Of a DNA stretch of 64,000 nt, positions 63,521 through 64,000 are shown one piece after another. Every line of letters starts with the position of its first letter. The first letter of the stretch is position 1. Below the pieces are notes generated by a model. That model worked only from the letters and a program-made list of their open reading frames with translations, was not told where the DNA came from and searched no databases. The DNA is from Symbiodinium natans (lineage: Eukaryota > Sar > Dinophyceae > Suessiales > Symbiodiniaceae): positions 1,237,288 through 1,301,287 of the forward strand of contig CAJNDS010002190.1 of assembly GCA_905221605.1 (NCBI GenBank), given 5' to 3'. The position numbers and the translations under genes were made by a program.

Positions 63521-63565
63521 GAGGATCCCCTGGACACTGTGAAAGTCATAAAGAACAGTGATTCG
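63521..63565 (+). CDS. exon of unrecognised gene
   Basis: Acceptor TTGTCAG, reads EDPLDTVKVIKNSDS, donor TCG|GCTGCA (GC). The downstream bases resemble the segment at 63860-63916. Confidence 0.42.
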
Positions 63566-63859
63566 GCTGCACGGAAGTTCAATCGCCTATACTTTCAGAG
63601 TCCAGCAAATTTCAAGTGTCGGATCGTGGTTCAAGCCAGGCAGCGCATCTGGTCATTCATGCTCTGTCTTTGTGTGTGTGTGTGTCTTTGTGTGAGTGTG
63701 TGTGTGTGTGAACTTGGCGTCGTTGTTTTAGGTTACGCGCAAATCTTTCAATTGGAGGCTGGGTGTTGTATGCAGAGCAGCTGTGTTGATAGGTCGCGGC
63801 GGCAGCAATTAGTCTCTCTGTTGCGTTGCGTTTGAGCTAGTGTTGCAATATTGTTGCAG

Positions 63860-63916
63860 GACACTGTGAGGGCTTCTGACGTTGCCAAAAAGCTGAATCG
63901 GCTGACATTTGTGGAG
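63860..63916 (+). CDS. exon of unrecognised gene
   Basis: Acceptor GTTGCAG, reads DTVRASDVAKKLNRLTFVE to TGA at 63917-63919. Shares the DTV.... K.NRL.F spacing with the 63533-63600 region, suggesting a duplicated exon. Where it is spliced is unclear. Confidence 0.4.
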
Positions 63917-63940
63917 TGATGTTGACCAGAGTATTCGCAG

Positions 63941-64000
63941 GTGGGCATCGCACTGCGGAAGCTGAACTTCAAGCAGGACTGGTTCATGGCAAGGTTTCAT
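63941..64000 (+). CDS. exon of unrecognised gene, cut by window end
   Basis: Acceptor TTCGCAG, reads VGIALRKLNFKQDWFMARFH in the only open frame, running off the window. It lies only 24 bp after the preceding frame's stop; that gap would be unusually short for an intron. Confidence 0.45.
   Translation, partial: MGIALRKLNFKQDWFMARFH

Noticed and set aside
1-64000. tRNA, rRNA or snRNA genes
   Set aside because: No cloverleaf boxes, conserved rRNA stretches or snRNA motifs recognised by eye on either strand; a covariance-model scan would decide.

Overview
The window is eukaryotic nuclear DNA, most likely from a dinoflagellate or a close relative. The argument is the gene structure. From about 9.7 to 30.2 kb, 25 very short plus-strand segments (25-73 bp) join in frame into a plastid-type glutamyl-tRNA reductase (hemA). 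Almost every intron starts with GC instead of GT and ends in AG, usually with G as the next base. Predominant GC donors, many small exons and no compact ORFs are known dinoflagellate traits. No spliced leader, rRNA or tRNA was recognised, so the assignment rests on intron structure and on the TTTAGGG telomere-type repeat.

The whole window is littered with interstitial TTTAGGG / CCCTAAA arrays in both orientations, many lying inside hemA introns and some starting within 5-10 bp of an exon. Variant arrays (TTTAGGGG, TTAGGGC, CCCTCAA, GGGTTTATA, GGGTTATTA) look locally homogenised. At least seven families of short (about 90-230 bp) foldback elements are scattered between them. Nested insertions show element-into-element and telomere-array-into-element events.

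Layout: 0-9.6 kb, repeat-rich with a few isolated exon-like segments and a hexamer-biased tract near 7.8 kb. 9.66-30.2 kb, hemA (N-terminal ~50 residues and start not found; possible last exon at 31.5 kb), with a small nested ORF in one intron. 31-36 kb, repeats and foldback elements. 36.4-41.7 kb, an AT-rich island with a decayed DDE (pogo/jerky-like) transposase and AT-rich repeats on both sides. 42-58 kb, repeats with isolated exon-like segments on both strands, a 30-bp minisatellite and a 9-bp array. 58.8-59.6 kb, a polypurine tract joined to a GGGCGC array; 59.6-60.5 kb, a GC-rich dispersed-repeat block. 61.5-64 kb, a run of exon-like segments of an unrecognised plus-strand gene running off the end.

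Functionally only hemA can be placed in a pathway: the first committed step of tetrapyrrole (chlorophyll/haem) synthesis by the C5 route in the plastid. Exon borders were chosen by eye from reading frame, splice consensus and family pattern, without transcripts or alignments.
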